A DNA stretch of 64,000 nt from Vulgatibacter incomptus (GTDB lineage Bacteria > Myxococcota > Myxococcia > Myxococcales > Vulgatibacteraceae). The notes beneath the pieces are model-generated. The model saw only the letters and a program-made list of their open reading frames with translations, was not told the DNA's origin and searched no databases. The position numbers and the translations under genes are program-made. The stretch lies in contig NZ_CP012332.1 in the NCBI RefSeq assembly GCF_001263175.1, positions 3,411,501-3,475,500 of the forward strand, written 5' to 3'. The first letter of the stretch is position 1, and each line of letters begins with the position of its first letter. Shown here piece after piece: positions 9,226-16,642 of this stretch.

Positions 9226-9740
9226 CTTCCGCTCTTCCCGTCTGTGTCGTCGTCCTCGTCCCCCCAGATCTCCTGCACTTTTTTTTTGAGGACGAGGAGC
9301 GCGGCGGTCTCCGCGAGCGCCTTCTCCTTACGCCTGAGCTCGCGCTCGAGCTCGCGAACCCGCTTCGCATCAGGCCCAACAGAACGACGCGCTGCTGCGC
9401 TCCCAAGGCTAGCGACGGCAGTTGCGCGCCACTCATCGAGCTGGGCTTTGTGCAGTCCCTTCTGGCGGAGGTACGAGCCGAGCTCGTCATCACTCAAGCT
9501 CGCTGTCTCGATCAGGACCTGCAGCTTTTCCTCGCTGGTCCACTGGCGGGTGCTCTTGTCGTCGCGGTCGTCCATCTTGACGCCGAGCCTACCCGCATCC
9601 AGCAGCCAACGGGAGAGCGTCGCCTGGGCAATCCCGGACTGCCTTGCAAGCGCAGTCGCCGACATCGCGTGCGGCCCCGTAAGCTTCTCCACCATCTTCG
9701 CCTTGAACCCCTCGGAGTACGGAGTCCGACCCATCTCCAA
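9222..9740 (-). CDS. IS3-family transposase OrfA
   Basis: 172 aa. The N-terminal part is a Tn_8-type helix-turn-helix (YSEGFKAKMVEKL, ATALARQSGIAQATLSRWL) that binds the IS ends. The C-terminal part is a charged coiled coil (RVRELERELRRKEKALAETAALL), the usual oligomerisation leucine zipper. The coiled coil is followed by the slippery A9 at 9279-9287. Normal termination gives OrfA alone, while slipping back one base joins it to OrfB. Confidence 0.88.
   Translation of the reverse strand: MEMGRTPYSEGFKAKMVEKLTGPHAMSATALARQSGIAQATLSRWLLDAGRLGVKMDDRDDKSTRQWTSEEKLQVLIETASLSDDELGSYLRQKGLHKAQLDEWRATAVASLGSAAARRSVGPDAKRVRELERELRRKEKALAETAALLVLKKKVQEIWGDEDDDTDGKSGR
9279..9287 (-). other. A9 slippery run for programmed -1 frameshifting
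   Basis: Nine consecutive A on the coding strand near the 3' end of orfA. The -1 frame after the run is open (KSAGDLGGRGRRHRREERK) straight into orfB. IS3-family elements make OrfAB by this mechanism. Confidence 0.75.
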
Positions 9741-9783
9741 CCTGCTCTTCGCCCCCTACTTGATCGACCTACGCTGTCACGAC

Positions 9784-9804
9784 GAGGCGACAACTACGCT
9801 GACA
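9784..9804. repeat. Right terminal inverted repeat of the IS3 element
   Basis: Reverse-complement partner of 8195-8215. Confidence 0.8.
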
Positions 9805-9807
9805 CAG

Positions 9808-10932
9808 GGGGGTATCCAGGACGTAAAGCCTGGATAGGCGGGGATCATATGCCGCCCCAAGGATCGTTCCCGAGGGATTGACGCCCGTGAATTGGGTCGC
9901 GGTTGTCACGCCCGAATCGATCTCAGTCTTGAGAACTCCGCCGCTGTCGACCTTCGAGCTCCCCCATACCTGATAAATTGCCCCCTCACTCGCCGTGTAA
10001 AGCGCACGCCCGTTCGGCGGCAAAGATACCTTGGCAGTGGACATCGCTTCGGCCTGGGCTACCGCTTCGGCAGCCGAAAGGGCAGCGGCCGTATCACTAG
10101 TGCCGTGACGCATCGCACTAGCCATGCCACCAACCACCAAGCCCTTTCCCTTAATCGCTACGACCGGAATCACCGCGCCCTGAGACGTCACCATCACGGC
10201 GCGCGCCTCCAGCCCCGCGGTGGCGAGGGCATCCGCGCTCTCCACAGCGGTGATCCAGGTAATCTCGGACCCGTTGCTCAGGATCTTCTGAAGATCGGAA
10301 TCGATTGAAGACTTCAGCTCCTGCCAGACGCCCCCGCCTCGCGAGATTACGAACTTATCCAGATCGTTCCATCCCAGCACGGCCGGATTGATGATCGAAT
10401 TTCGTCCTTCATTCGAAACGATCTCATACAAGTCCCTCGGATTCACGAAGGGCATACACCCAGGGACCAGGCATCGCCTCATCGTTACGCCTTGGAGTGG
10501 ATCAATCGCCCCCTCGATCATCACGAAAGACACCGAGGATCGAAGAGCGCCATCCCACTCGTTGTCCCTGCGGCTACGGTATTCGTCGGTCCGGACCAAC
10601 GTGGAGCCGAGGAATCCATACACACGCTGACCGGCGGCAAAAACCTTCCCGCTATCGATATCCTTTTCCCAATCCCATCGAAGGTCTTCCTGATTCCCTT
10701 CGACGCCGCCCGCGACGCCCTCGCGGACCCGCACATCCCCTCCTCCTCCATCTCCTCGATTCGTACCCCAGGTGCCGTCCGGCATCTGCCTGGATACATC
10801 AATCTTGACCCATGGCGTTTTGGAGTCATGCACGAGCTCCGCCCCGCAGCGGTCTAGGAGGCAAACGTCGTCGAAGATTGGCTTGCCATCGTCGTCATAG
10901 CAATCGCAAAACCGGTAGGCCATTTTTTCCAT
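9808..10932 (-). pseudogene. Middle fragment of the IS-interrupted pseudoprotease lipoprotein gene
   Basis: About 375 codons lie between the IS30 and IS3 elements, starting EKMAYRFCDCYDDDGKPIFDDV and ending YDPRLSRLYVLDTP at the IS3 end. Removing the IS30 element and one copy of its CAT duplication joins this fragment in frame to the 5' fragment ending at 12169. Visible features are a Cys-rich start (CDCYDDD, CLLDRC), an acidic/Gly stretch, and a Gly-rich segment toward the end with VYGFLG and IYQVWGSS strands. No known domain is recognised. GC content is below that of the core chromosome. Confidence 0.75.
10930..10932. repeat. CAT target-site duplication, left of IS30
   Basis: CAT next to the left IS30 end; the same triplet follows the right end at 12169-12171. 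A short duplication fits the IS30 family. Confidence 0.7.
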
Positions 10933-10957
10933 GGCGGTCTCAATCGGTGAACGCACC
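10933..10957. repeat. Left terminal inverted repeat of the IS30 element
   Basis: GGCGGTCTCAATCGGTGAAC and following bases match the reverse complement of 12144-12168 at most positions, including the first eleven. Confidence 0.8.
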
Positions 10958-11001
10958 ACGGGGTGCGTCTGTGGCACCCTCCGCCTGAGAGGTGCCGAGG
11001 A

Positions 11002-12161
11002 ATGTGGGCTCGTAGCAAGGCAAGTCGGCTGACCATCGACGATCACCTGGAGCTCCATCGCCGGTTCCGAAATGGCGATTCGCTAGCTGTCGCCGCGGCG
11101 GCGGTTGGGTGCTCGGCGAAATCGGTCCATCGCCTCCTCCGTAAGACAGGCGGCGTGGCCCCTCGGGCCCCCACGCGGTCGGAGGCAAGGCTCTCCGTGG
11201 TCGAACGCGAGGAGGTCTCACGCGGCATCCAAGCCGGCGAGTCGTTCCGAAAGATCGCCACGAAGATCGGGCGCGCGCCGTCGACGGTATCGCGCGAGGT
11301 CCGGGCGGCTGGGGGGCGTGAGGCGTACCGGGCGCACCTCGCTGAGAAAGGGGCGCGCCAGCGAGCCCGTCGGCCCAAGCCCTTCAAGCTCGTGGAGAAC
11401 GCCGGGCTTCGCCAGGCGGTAGAGGAAGGCCTGCGCCAGCGGTGGTCGCCGCAGCAAATTGCTGCGAGGCTGAAGGTCGACCACCCCAAGGCCCCGAGCT
11501 TCGCGTGTCACACGAGACCATCTACAGCTCCCTTTTCGTGCAGGCCCGCGGGGCTCTCCGGAAGGAACTCGCCACCTGCCTTCGGACGGGACGAACCCGG
11601 CGGCACCCGGGCAAGCGCACCGATCTCAGGGGCAAGATCAGCGACATGGTGATGATCAGCGAACGGCCGGCGGAAGCCGAAGACCGCGCGGTTCCTGGGC
11701 ATTGGGAAGGCGATCTGATCATAGGGAAGGACAGCAAATCGGCGATCGGTACGCTGGTCGAGCGCAAGAGCCGTTTCGTGGTGCTGTTCCCCTTGCCTAA
11801 CGGGAGGACCGCGGAGGATGTCCGCAAGGCGCTCGCCGCCGAAGTTCGGCGCCTCCCAGAGTGCCTCCGGCGCTCGATCACGTGGGACCAGGGGAAGGAG
11901 ATGGCTCAGCACACTCGCTTCTCCGTTGAGACGAACGTCTCCGTCTACTTCTGCGACCCGCACAGCCCCTGGCAGCGAGGCAGCAACGAAAACACCAACG
12001 GGCTACTCCGCCAGTACTTCCCCAAGGGCAAGGACCTCAGTGCGTACACCCGACGAGAACTCAATACGGTGGCAGCTCAACTAAACGGACGCCCAAGACA
12101 GACGCTCGACTGGAGGACGCCGGGTGAGGTATTCAGCACATTCGTTGCGTCGACCACTTGA
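11002..12161 (+). pseudogene. IS30-family transposase, one-base frameshift
   Basis: Residues 1-165 (from ATG 11002) hold the helix-turn-helix regions: AVAAAAVGCSAKSVHRLL, then SFRKIATKIGRAPSTVSREV and WSPQQIAARLKVDHP. The frame then breaks near the CCCC at 11492-11495 and continues one frame over with VSHETIYSSLF, the DDE core (GHWEGDLIIG, CDPHSPWQRGSNENTNGLLR) and the conserved RQYFPKG stretch. Restoring a single C gives 386 aa, the family length, and a continuous family-like sequence at the junction. It may be a dead transposase or a sequencing indel; compare other genes in this window with the same kind of defect. Confidence 0.85.
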
Positions 12162-12168
12162 GACCGCC
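12144..12168. repeat. Right terminal inverted repeat of the IS30 element
   Basis: Reverse-complement partner of 10933-10957, overlapping the last codons of the transposase. Confidence 0.8.
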
Positions 12169-12171
12169 CAT
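12169..12171. repeat. CAT target-site duplication, right of IS30
   Basis: Partner of 10930-10932. Confidence 0.7.
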
Positions 12172-13398
12172 CCGGTCGGGGACAAGCGCCCCATTTCCAA
12201 TCCATGAACGAGCCGTGAAAGAGAGTGGGTCGGATGTACCCCGAGTCCGAGGCACGGACTCGCCGAAAACAACCAACGGAACTGGATCGCAGCGATCGGC
12301 GAGGTACTTCATCCTTGTAGAAGTTCGGCCAAGGGCCTCTTCCGCGTCCAGGTTCGAATTGACGGTGCCGAGATGGCGCTGGTCCGATTCCGACGGACAG
12401 GGCTCGCCGTCCGTAAAATCGCCGAGGAAGGGACGAATCGCCTCCGCGTGATCGAAGGAAGGAACGTCTCCGGCCCGACCGAGATAAGTGAACCCAAAGG
12501 ATTCGCCGGTTCCATCCAAATCGAGGACACGTCCAACATAGGTTCCGACTACGACGTAGCGCCCAGAGCGTGAGTCACGGAGAAAGAGCGGCCCGCCACG
12601 ATCCAATCCGTCGATGCCAGGATCCGGCGATTCTGCGAAGATTGCTCCGGAATCTACGCCAGGGTTAGCAGGGACTCGAGACTTCAGCCATGGATGTCCG
12701 CTACTTCCCTCAAGCCGAACTGGGCTTCCAAGCGCGCCCATCCGACGATGTCCCCATACGGTGTGGCCATCACACCGCAGGCAATCAGGGCCGAAACCCG
12801 CAACAAACGCGCCGTCAGCAACCAGCGTTCCGTCCGCAAGAGCGGACTCGATATCACCGAGAAACACAGGCGCAACCTGCTCGATTCGTGTAGGATCGAC
12901 AGCTTCCTGTAGCTTGATAACCGCAAGGTCTTGCGACGAGGCGGCGGCCCCTCCGCTCCCAGGGGCGATCCAAACGTCGGACACAAACAGAAGATCCGGC
13001 GTCGGGTCGCCGTCCTTCGGCAAAGCGACCACAATCGCCGAAGGTGGGAAGATGGAGGGGCCTTTTGGATCCGAGATGCAAAGTGCCGATGTAAGCACCC
13101 GATCTCGGGCGACGAGGACGCCCGTACAGCGCATAGACACGGCGAACATACCACTGACGTACTGGTCGTACCCAATCTCGACAACGGTACCAGCGATCCC
13201 ATCGATCGTTTCCAGCTGTTGCGCCGTCGAACCATCGTATGTTTCCACACCCGGGCCGGTGAGCGCGTTGCCGACCGTTCCGATTGAGTCTGTCGCTGGC
13301 GTAGTACTTGCCCCACACGCGCCGGCAATGATCGCAAAGATCGTCGCGATCCCAGCTATCGCCGTGCTAGCGCAACGATTCATATGTCGACACTCCAT
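12169..13398 (-). pseudogene. 5' fragment of trypsin-like pseudoprotease lipoprotein gene, cut by IS30
   Basis: 410 codons starting MECRHMNRC at 13398, with GGGAGG six bases upstream. A signal segment ends IIAGACGAS, a probable lipobox. Residues about 55-300 follow the S1 (trypsin) layout: CTGVLVARDRVLTSALC, QDLAVIKL, VAGFGPDC----GHRRMG and GLDRGGPLFLRD. The catalytic His position of TAAHC is Leu here (TSALC) and the catalytic Ser of GDSGGP is Arg (LDRGGP). Only the Asp remains, so a peptidase function is unlikely. The original gene ran into 9808-10932 and probably 7930-8193, about 870 aa in total. Read-through into the IS adds ten foreign codons before a stop at 12133. Confidence 0.8.
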
Positions 13399-13970
13399 AT
13401 GAGACCTCCCTTTATGTTGGTACTTCTACTTCGACCACCACGGGAAACTACATGGAACCCTCGTGGCATGCTGACGTCAGCGCCACGATGATGTCAAGCG
13501 AAACGCTCTCCGCTTTTTTGTTTGAGTATCAACGGATCAAGAATTTTTCGGCGGGCACCTCGGAAGCGAAACGGAATCTACCGAGCCGTTTCGCACGCCG
13601 ACCCGGCATGTGATTTCCGACGACTCCTGCGGGGATACGCGTGTCGACTCCGCAGGTCTTTTTATCGGAGCCACCGTCGTCGACTGGCACCGGTGCAGGC
13701 TAAGTGGGCGTTTCGGGTCAGCGCGCACCTGCCAGGCGGGGATTTTCGTTCGACAAGGGTGTCTCAAGAGGTCAAGACACGGCGAACGGCAAAGTGAGCA
13801 CGCGCTCCGCCTAGTCGTAGCCTCGTTCGATCAGGAACCGATCGCGGACATTCCACAGCACATCGAGCGAACGCAGAGGGGCACCAGGAGCCAGAACCGA
13901 TGTCAGCGCGGAAACAGTCGCATCCTACGAAGTCAGTAGAGGACGAGAGTGCCTTGTGGAACTGGCGGTC
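13399..13970. other. Non-coding stretch upstream of the islet operon
   Basis: 572 bp between the pseudoprotease start and the end of rlmN. It is less GC-rich than the core, with T/A-rich patches around 13515-13550. I find no convincing gene; a 91-codon open frame on the plus strand (13522-13797) has no ribosome binding site or family resemblance. It should contain the promoter of the leftward islet operon. Confidence 0.6.
13626..13663 (+). terminator. Possible terminator-like hairpin with T-run
   Basis: CCTGCGG and CCGCAGG arms with a 17-base loop are followed by GTCTTTTT on the plus strand. No plus-strand gene ends here, so it may be a relic or a structure of the islet boundary. Confidence 0.3.
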
Positions 13971-14024
13971 CTACCCGCCCCCCGCAAGCATCCCGCACGC
14001 GCCCTCGATCGACTTGCCGCCCGA
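13971..14024 (-). repeat. rlmN 3' end, parent copy of the att-like repeat
   Basis: Intact coding tail of rlmN; direct repeat partner of 6386-6439 with about 50 of 54 positions equal. It keeps rlmN complete, as expected when an element integrates at the 3' end of a gene. Confidence 0.85.
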
Positions 14025-15026
14025 GTAGCGGCGCACCACCGGCGCGCCGAGGATCTGCAGGTGATCGCGGAAGCGCTCGAGCTCCTCCTTGTCCGGCGGG
14101 AGGTAGCGGCCCGAAGCGTCGTTCACCTCGATGAGATCGATCTTCACCGGCGTGTCGCCCACCAGCTCCTTGAGGGCCACCGCGTCCTCGTAGCCGGTGT
14201 TGAAGCCGCGGATCACCACGTAGGCGAGCATGGCTCGCGTACGACGGGCGATTGCGTGGCGCCGCACCGCCGCCATCAGGTCCGGGAGCGGCCAGCGCTT
14301 CTCGATCGGCATCACGTCGACGCGCTTCTCGGGGATCGCCGAGGTGAGGCTCACCGCGAGGCGATACGGATGCCCCTCGTCTGTGAAGCGCTCGATCATC
14401 GGGATCCAGCCCGCGGTGGAGATCGTGATCGAGCGTCCCTCGATCGCGCCGCCTGCTGGCGCCGAGAGGATCTGCGCCGCCGCGATCACGTTGCGGTAGT
14501 TGAGGAAGGGCTCGCCCATCCCCATGAAGACCACGCCCTTCACCGGGCGATCCGCCTCTTCACGGATGGTGAAGATCTGCTCCACAATCTCCCACGGCCG
14601 CAGGTTGCGCTTGAAGCCCATGCGCCCCGTCGCGCAGAAGTCGCACGCCAGCGCGCAGCCCACCTGGGAGCTCACGCAGACCACGTAGTGGGTGTCGAAG
14701 ATCGGGATCCGCACCGCCTCGACGCGCTGCCCGTCCTCGAGGCCGAAGAGGTACTTCGTGAAGCCGTCGGCGGGATCGGTGCGGCGCGCGATCACCTCGA
14801 GGCGCGGCGTCGCGCACGCGGCCTCCACCGCGTCGAAGACCGTGCGGCGCACCTGGGCGGTCTGGCGGATCTCGCCGATCAGACGCCGGCGCTTCACCGC
14901 GGCGGACCAGACCTTGCGGGCCTCGGAAGGCGTCGCGCCGAGGGCGCCGAGAGACTCGATGGCGCCTGCCTCGGTGAGATCCTGGAGCACGATCCGCGAC
15001 GGCGGCGCGAGAGGGAGGGCGTTCAA
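13971..15026 (-). CDS. rlmN: 23S rRNA/tRNA adenine C2-methyltransferase, radical SAM
   Basis: 351 aa. RlmN methylates A2503 of 23S rRNA and A37 of some tRNAs using a radical SAM mechanism. The iron-sulfur motif CxxxCxxC is present as CALACDFC, with GMGEPFLNY, STAGWIP and LAVSLTSA as further SAM-binding blocks. The second catalytic Cys is in the C-terminal SIEGACGMLAGGG. It starts four bases after the anti-sigma gene ends, so it is the last gene of the mpg-sigma-anti-sigma-rlmN operon. Its last 54 bp are repeated at 6386-6439 and, degenerately, at 5707-5735. Confidence 0.95.
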   Translation of the reverse strand: MNALPLAPPSRIVLQDLTEAGAIESLGALGATPSEARKVWSAAVKRRRLIGEIRQTAQVRRTVFDAVEAACATPRLEVIARRTDPADGFTKYLFGLEDGQRVEAVRIPIFDTHYVVCVSSQVGCALACDFCATGRMGFKRNLRPWEIVEQIFTIREEADRPVKGVVFMGMGEPFLNYRNVIAAAQILSAPAGGAIEGRSITISTAGWIPMIERFTDEGHPYRLAVSLTSAIPEKRVDVMPIEKRWPLPDLMAAVRRHAIARRTRAMLAYVVIRGFNTGYEDAVALKELVGDTPVKIDLIEVNDASGRYLPPDKEELERFRDHLQILGAPVVRRYSGGKSIEGACGMLAGGG

Positions 15027-15030
15027 GGCG

Positions 15031-15267
15031 CTACTTGCAGCTCTTGTTCAGGAACTCGCCGAGCTTGGCGGCGAGGGCGTCGGGCATATCGGTCTCGATG
15101 GCCTTCCGGCAGAGCGAGGACGACGCGCGGTACTGGTCGAGGAAGTCCAGGCACGGCGGGCAGGCCATGAAGTGCTCGTCCAGGGCCTTCTCGCGATCCT
15201 CGGGAAGCACACCCTCGAGGTAGTCGACCAGGAGATCGACGCAATCCCTGCAGCTCGTCTTGGCCAT
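15031..15267 (-). CDS. Zinc-finger anti-sigma factor
   Basis: 78 aa. A small ZAS/zf-HC2 protein: CVDLLVDYLEGVLPEDREKALDEHFMACPPC gives the HxxxCxxC zinc motif (H-FMA-C-PP-C) after a helical N-terminus. It lacks a membrane segment, so it is a cytoplasmic anti-sigma factor, likely redox or metal sensitive. It begins five bases after the ECF sigma stop codon. This placement identifies the sigma factor at 15273-15917 as its partner. Confidence 0.88.
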   Translation of the reverse strand: MAKTSCRDCVDLLVDYLEGVLPEDREKALDEHFMACPPCLDFLDQYRASSSLCRKAIETDMPDALAAKLGEFLNKSCK

Positions 15268-15272
15268 GGCGC

Positions 15273-15917
15273 TCACGCTTCCCTCCCCTCGAAGTAGAGG
15301 GCGAGGTCCTCGCGCAGCGCAAGCCGCGCGCGGTGCAACCGACTCTTGACCGCCGGGACCGAGGTCTCGAGGGCATCGGCGATCTCGTTGTACGACAGGC
15401 CGTCGAAGTCCCGGAGCATGAAGACCGCGCGGTGGGCCTCGGGCAGCTTCTCCACCGCGGCCACGAGCTTCTCGCGCAGCTCCGCGTCGAGGGCGAGGTC
15501 GTCGGCGCGGCGTCCCCACATGCCGGTCGGGTAGACCTCCCAGCGGCCGTCGCTCGAGAACATCCCGTCCTCGGTCTCGGTCTCGAGGGGCGCCTCGAAC
15601 TGATCCACCAGCTTCTTGCGGCGGAGCTTCATCAGCGCGAAGTTCGCGGCGATCCGGTGGACCCAGGAGCCGAAGAGCGACTCGCCGCGGAACTCGGGGA
15701 GCTTGCGGAAGACCTGGAGGAAGGTGTCCTGGACGATCTCCAGCGCCTCGTCCTCGTTCTTCATCATCCGCAGCGCGAGGGCGTAGACGCGGTTGCGGTG
15801 GCGCCGCACGAGCTCGTCGAACGCAAGCCGATCCTGCCCGTCCTGGAAGCGGGTCACCAGCGCGTCGTCCGTGACCTCGGGGGCCTGGGCGGCGAGGTTG
15901 GCGCTTGGCTTGCTCAT
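15273..15917 (-). CDS. ECF RNA polymerase sigma factor
   Basis: 214 aa. Region 2 is FDELVRRHRNRVYALALRMMKNEDEALEIVQDTFLQVFRKLPEF with FGSWVHRIAANFALMKLRR. Region 4 is LPEAHRAVFMLRDFDGLSYNEIADALETSVPAVKSRLHRARLALRE. A ~40 residue acidic linker joins them. The ATG at 15917 overlaps the stop of mpg (ATGA). It directs RNA polymerase to a regulon I cannot define from this window. The adjacent zinc anti-sigma factor suggests a stress input. Confidence 0.94.
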   Translation of the reverse strand: MSKPSANLAAQAPEVTDDALVTRFQDGQDRLAFDELVRRHRNRVYALALRMMKNEDEALEIVQDTFLQVFRKLPEFRGESLFGSWVHRIAANFALMKLRRKKLVDQFEAPLETETEDGMFSSDGRWEVYPTGMWGRRADDLALDAELREKLVAAVEKLPEAHRAVFMLRDFDGLSYNEIADALETSVPAVKSRLHRARLALREDLALYFEGREA

Positions 15918-16549
15918 GCTCGGTCGGGCCGGTCCTTTGCCGATCGCTGGAGGGAAGGCGCTTCTACCACGGGCCCCCGCGGCCGGCGAGGCACAACCGA
16001 GACCCAGCGGTTGCCCGAGAGCCAGAACCGCAAGGGGGCGTCCGCCCACTCCTTCGCGTACTCCACTCCGATCCGCTTCCCCACCTCGATGGGCTCGCGA
16101 GGACGGTCGGGCGCTTCGATCCACAGCTCCTCCCCGCTCGTGAGATCCCATCGGTTGAAGTCCCGATTGACCTCGAACACGCGGGTCAACCTCGCGGGGC
16201 CGTCGGTGCGCGCCTCCGGCGAGAGCCCCGAGAGCGGCTCGAGCGCCCGGATGAGCACGGCCGTCCCCGATCCGGGCCCCTCGGTCACCACGTTCAGGCA
16301 GTGGTGCAGCCCGTAGATCAAGTAGACGTACGCGTGGCCAGGGCTGCCGAACATCGGCTCGGTGCGCGGCGTCAGGCCTTTCGACGTATGACATGCGAGG
16401 TCCTCCGGGCCGACGTAGGCCTCGGTCTCGACCACCCGCCCGGAGAGGTGCCGCCCACCGATCCGGCGGTGGAGCACGCATCCGAGCAGGTCCCTGGCGA
16501 CCTCGACGGTCGGCCGGTCGTAGAACGAGCGGGGAAGAGGGAGGACCAT
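15914..16549 (-). CDS. mpg: DNA-3-methyladenine glycosylase, AAG/MPG family
   Basis: 211 aa. It excises 3-methyladenine, 7-methylguanine and related damaged purines from DNA. Family landmarks are LPRSFYDRPTVEVARDLLGC, RVVETEAYVGPEDLACH (catalytic Glu in the VETEAY block), GHAYVYLIYGLHHCLNVV, AVLIRALEP, and GPARLTRVFEV. The stop overlaps the sigma factor start by four bases, so repair and sigma genes are co-transcribed. The ATG at 16549 is placed where family members begin, although the AGAGGA box is unusually close; an upstream in-frame start at 16636 is possible. Confidence 0.92.
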   Translation of the reverse strand: MVLPLPRSFYDRPTVEVARDLLGCVLHRRIGGRHLSGRVVETEAYVGPEDLACHTSKGLTPRTEPMFGSPGHAYVYLIYGLHHCLNVVTEGPGSGTAVLIRALEPLSGLSPEARTDGPARLTRVFEVNRDFNRWDLTSGEELWIEAPDRPREPIEVGKRIGVEYAKEWADAPLRFWLSGNRWVSVVPRRPRGPVVEAPSLQRSAKDRPDRA

Positions 16550-16642
16550 TCCTCTGGAACGGCGATCCGTCGCCGACTCTTCCTTTCGAACATTCGATGT
16601 CGGAGGCGAGTGGAGGTTTCGGTCGCTTCCGCCCACGAGCGT

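Larger units (their letters stand above)
8194..9805. mobile_element. IS3-family insertion sequence with orfA/orfB
   Basis: About 1.61 kb bounded by imperfect inverted repeats of at least 21 bp: the left end reads TGTCAACATAGTTGTCGCC and the right end, reversed, TGTCAGCGTAGTTGTCGCC. Inside are overlapping orfA and orfB on the minus strand with an A9 slippery run. I see no flanking target duplication. The insertion separates two same-frame coding fragments (7930-8193 and 9808-10932). Confidence 0.88.
10933..12168 (+). mobile_element. IS30-family insertion sequence
   Basis: 1236 bp, the usual IS30 size, with 25-bp imperfect terminal repeats starting GGCGGTCTCAA at both ends and a CAT duplication outside them. 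It contains one transposase gene on the plus strand that is frameshifted by one base. It is inserted in the pseudoprotease gene in the opposite orientation. Confidence 0.88.

Noticed and set aside
8185-9815. Target-site duplication flanking the IS3 element
   Set aside because: The bases next to the two ends (GTGAG left, CAGGG right) do not match, so none is claimed.
13522-13797. A 91-codon open frame in the islet intergenic region
   Set aside because: No ribosome binding site, no hydrophobic or motif pattern, and Arg-rich shadow-like composition.
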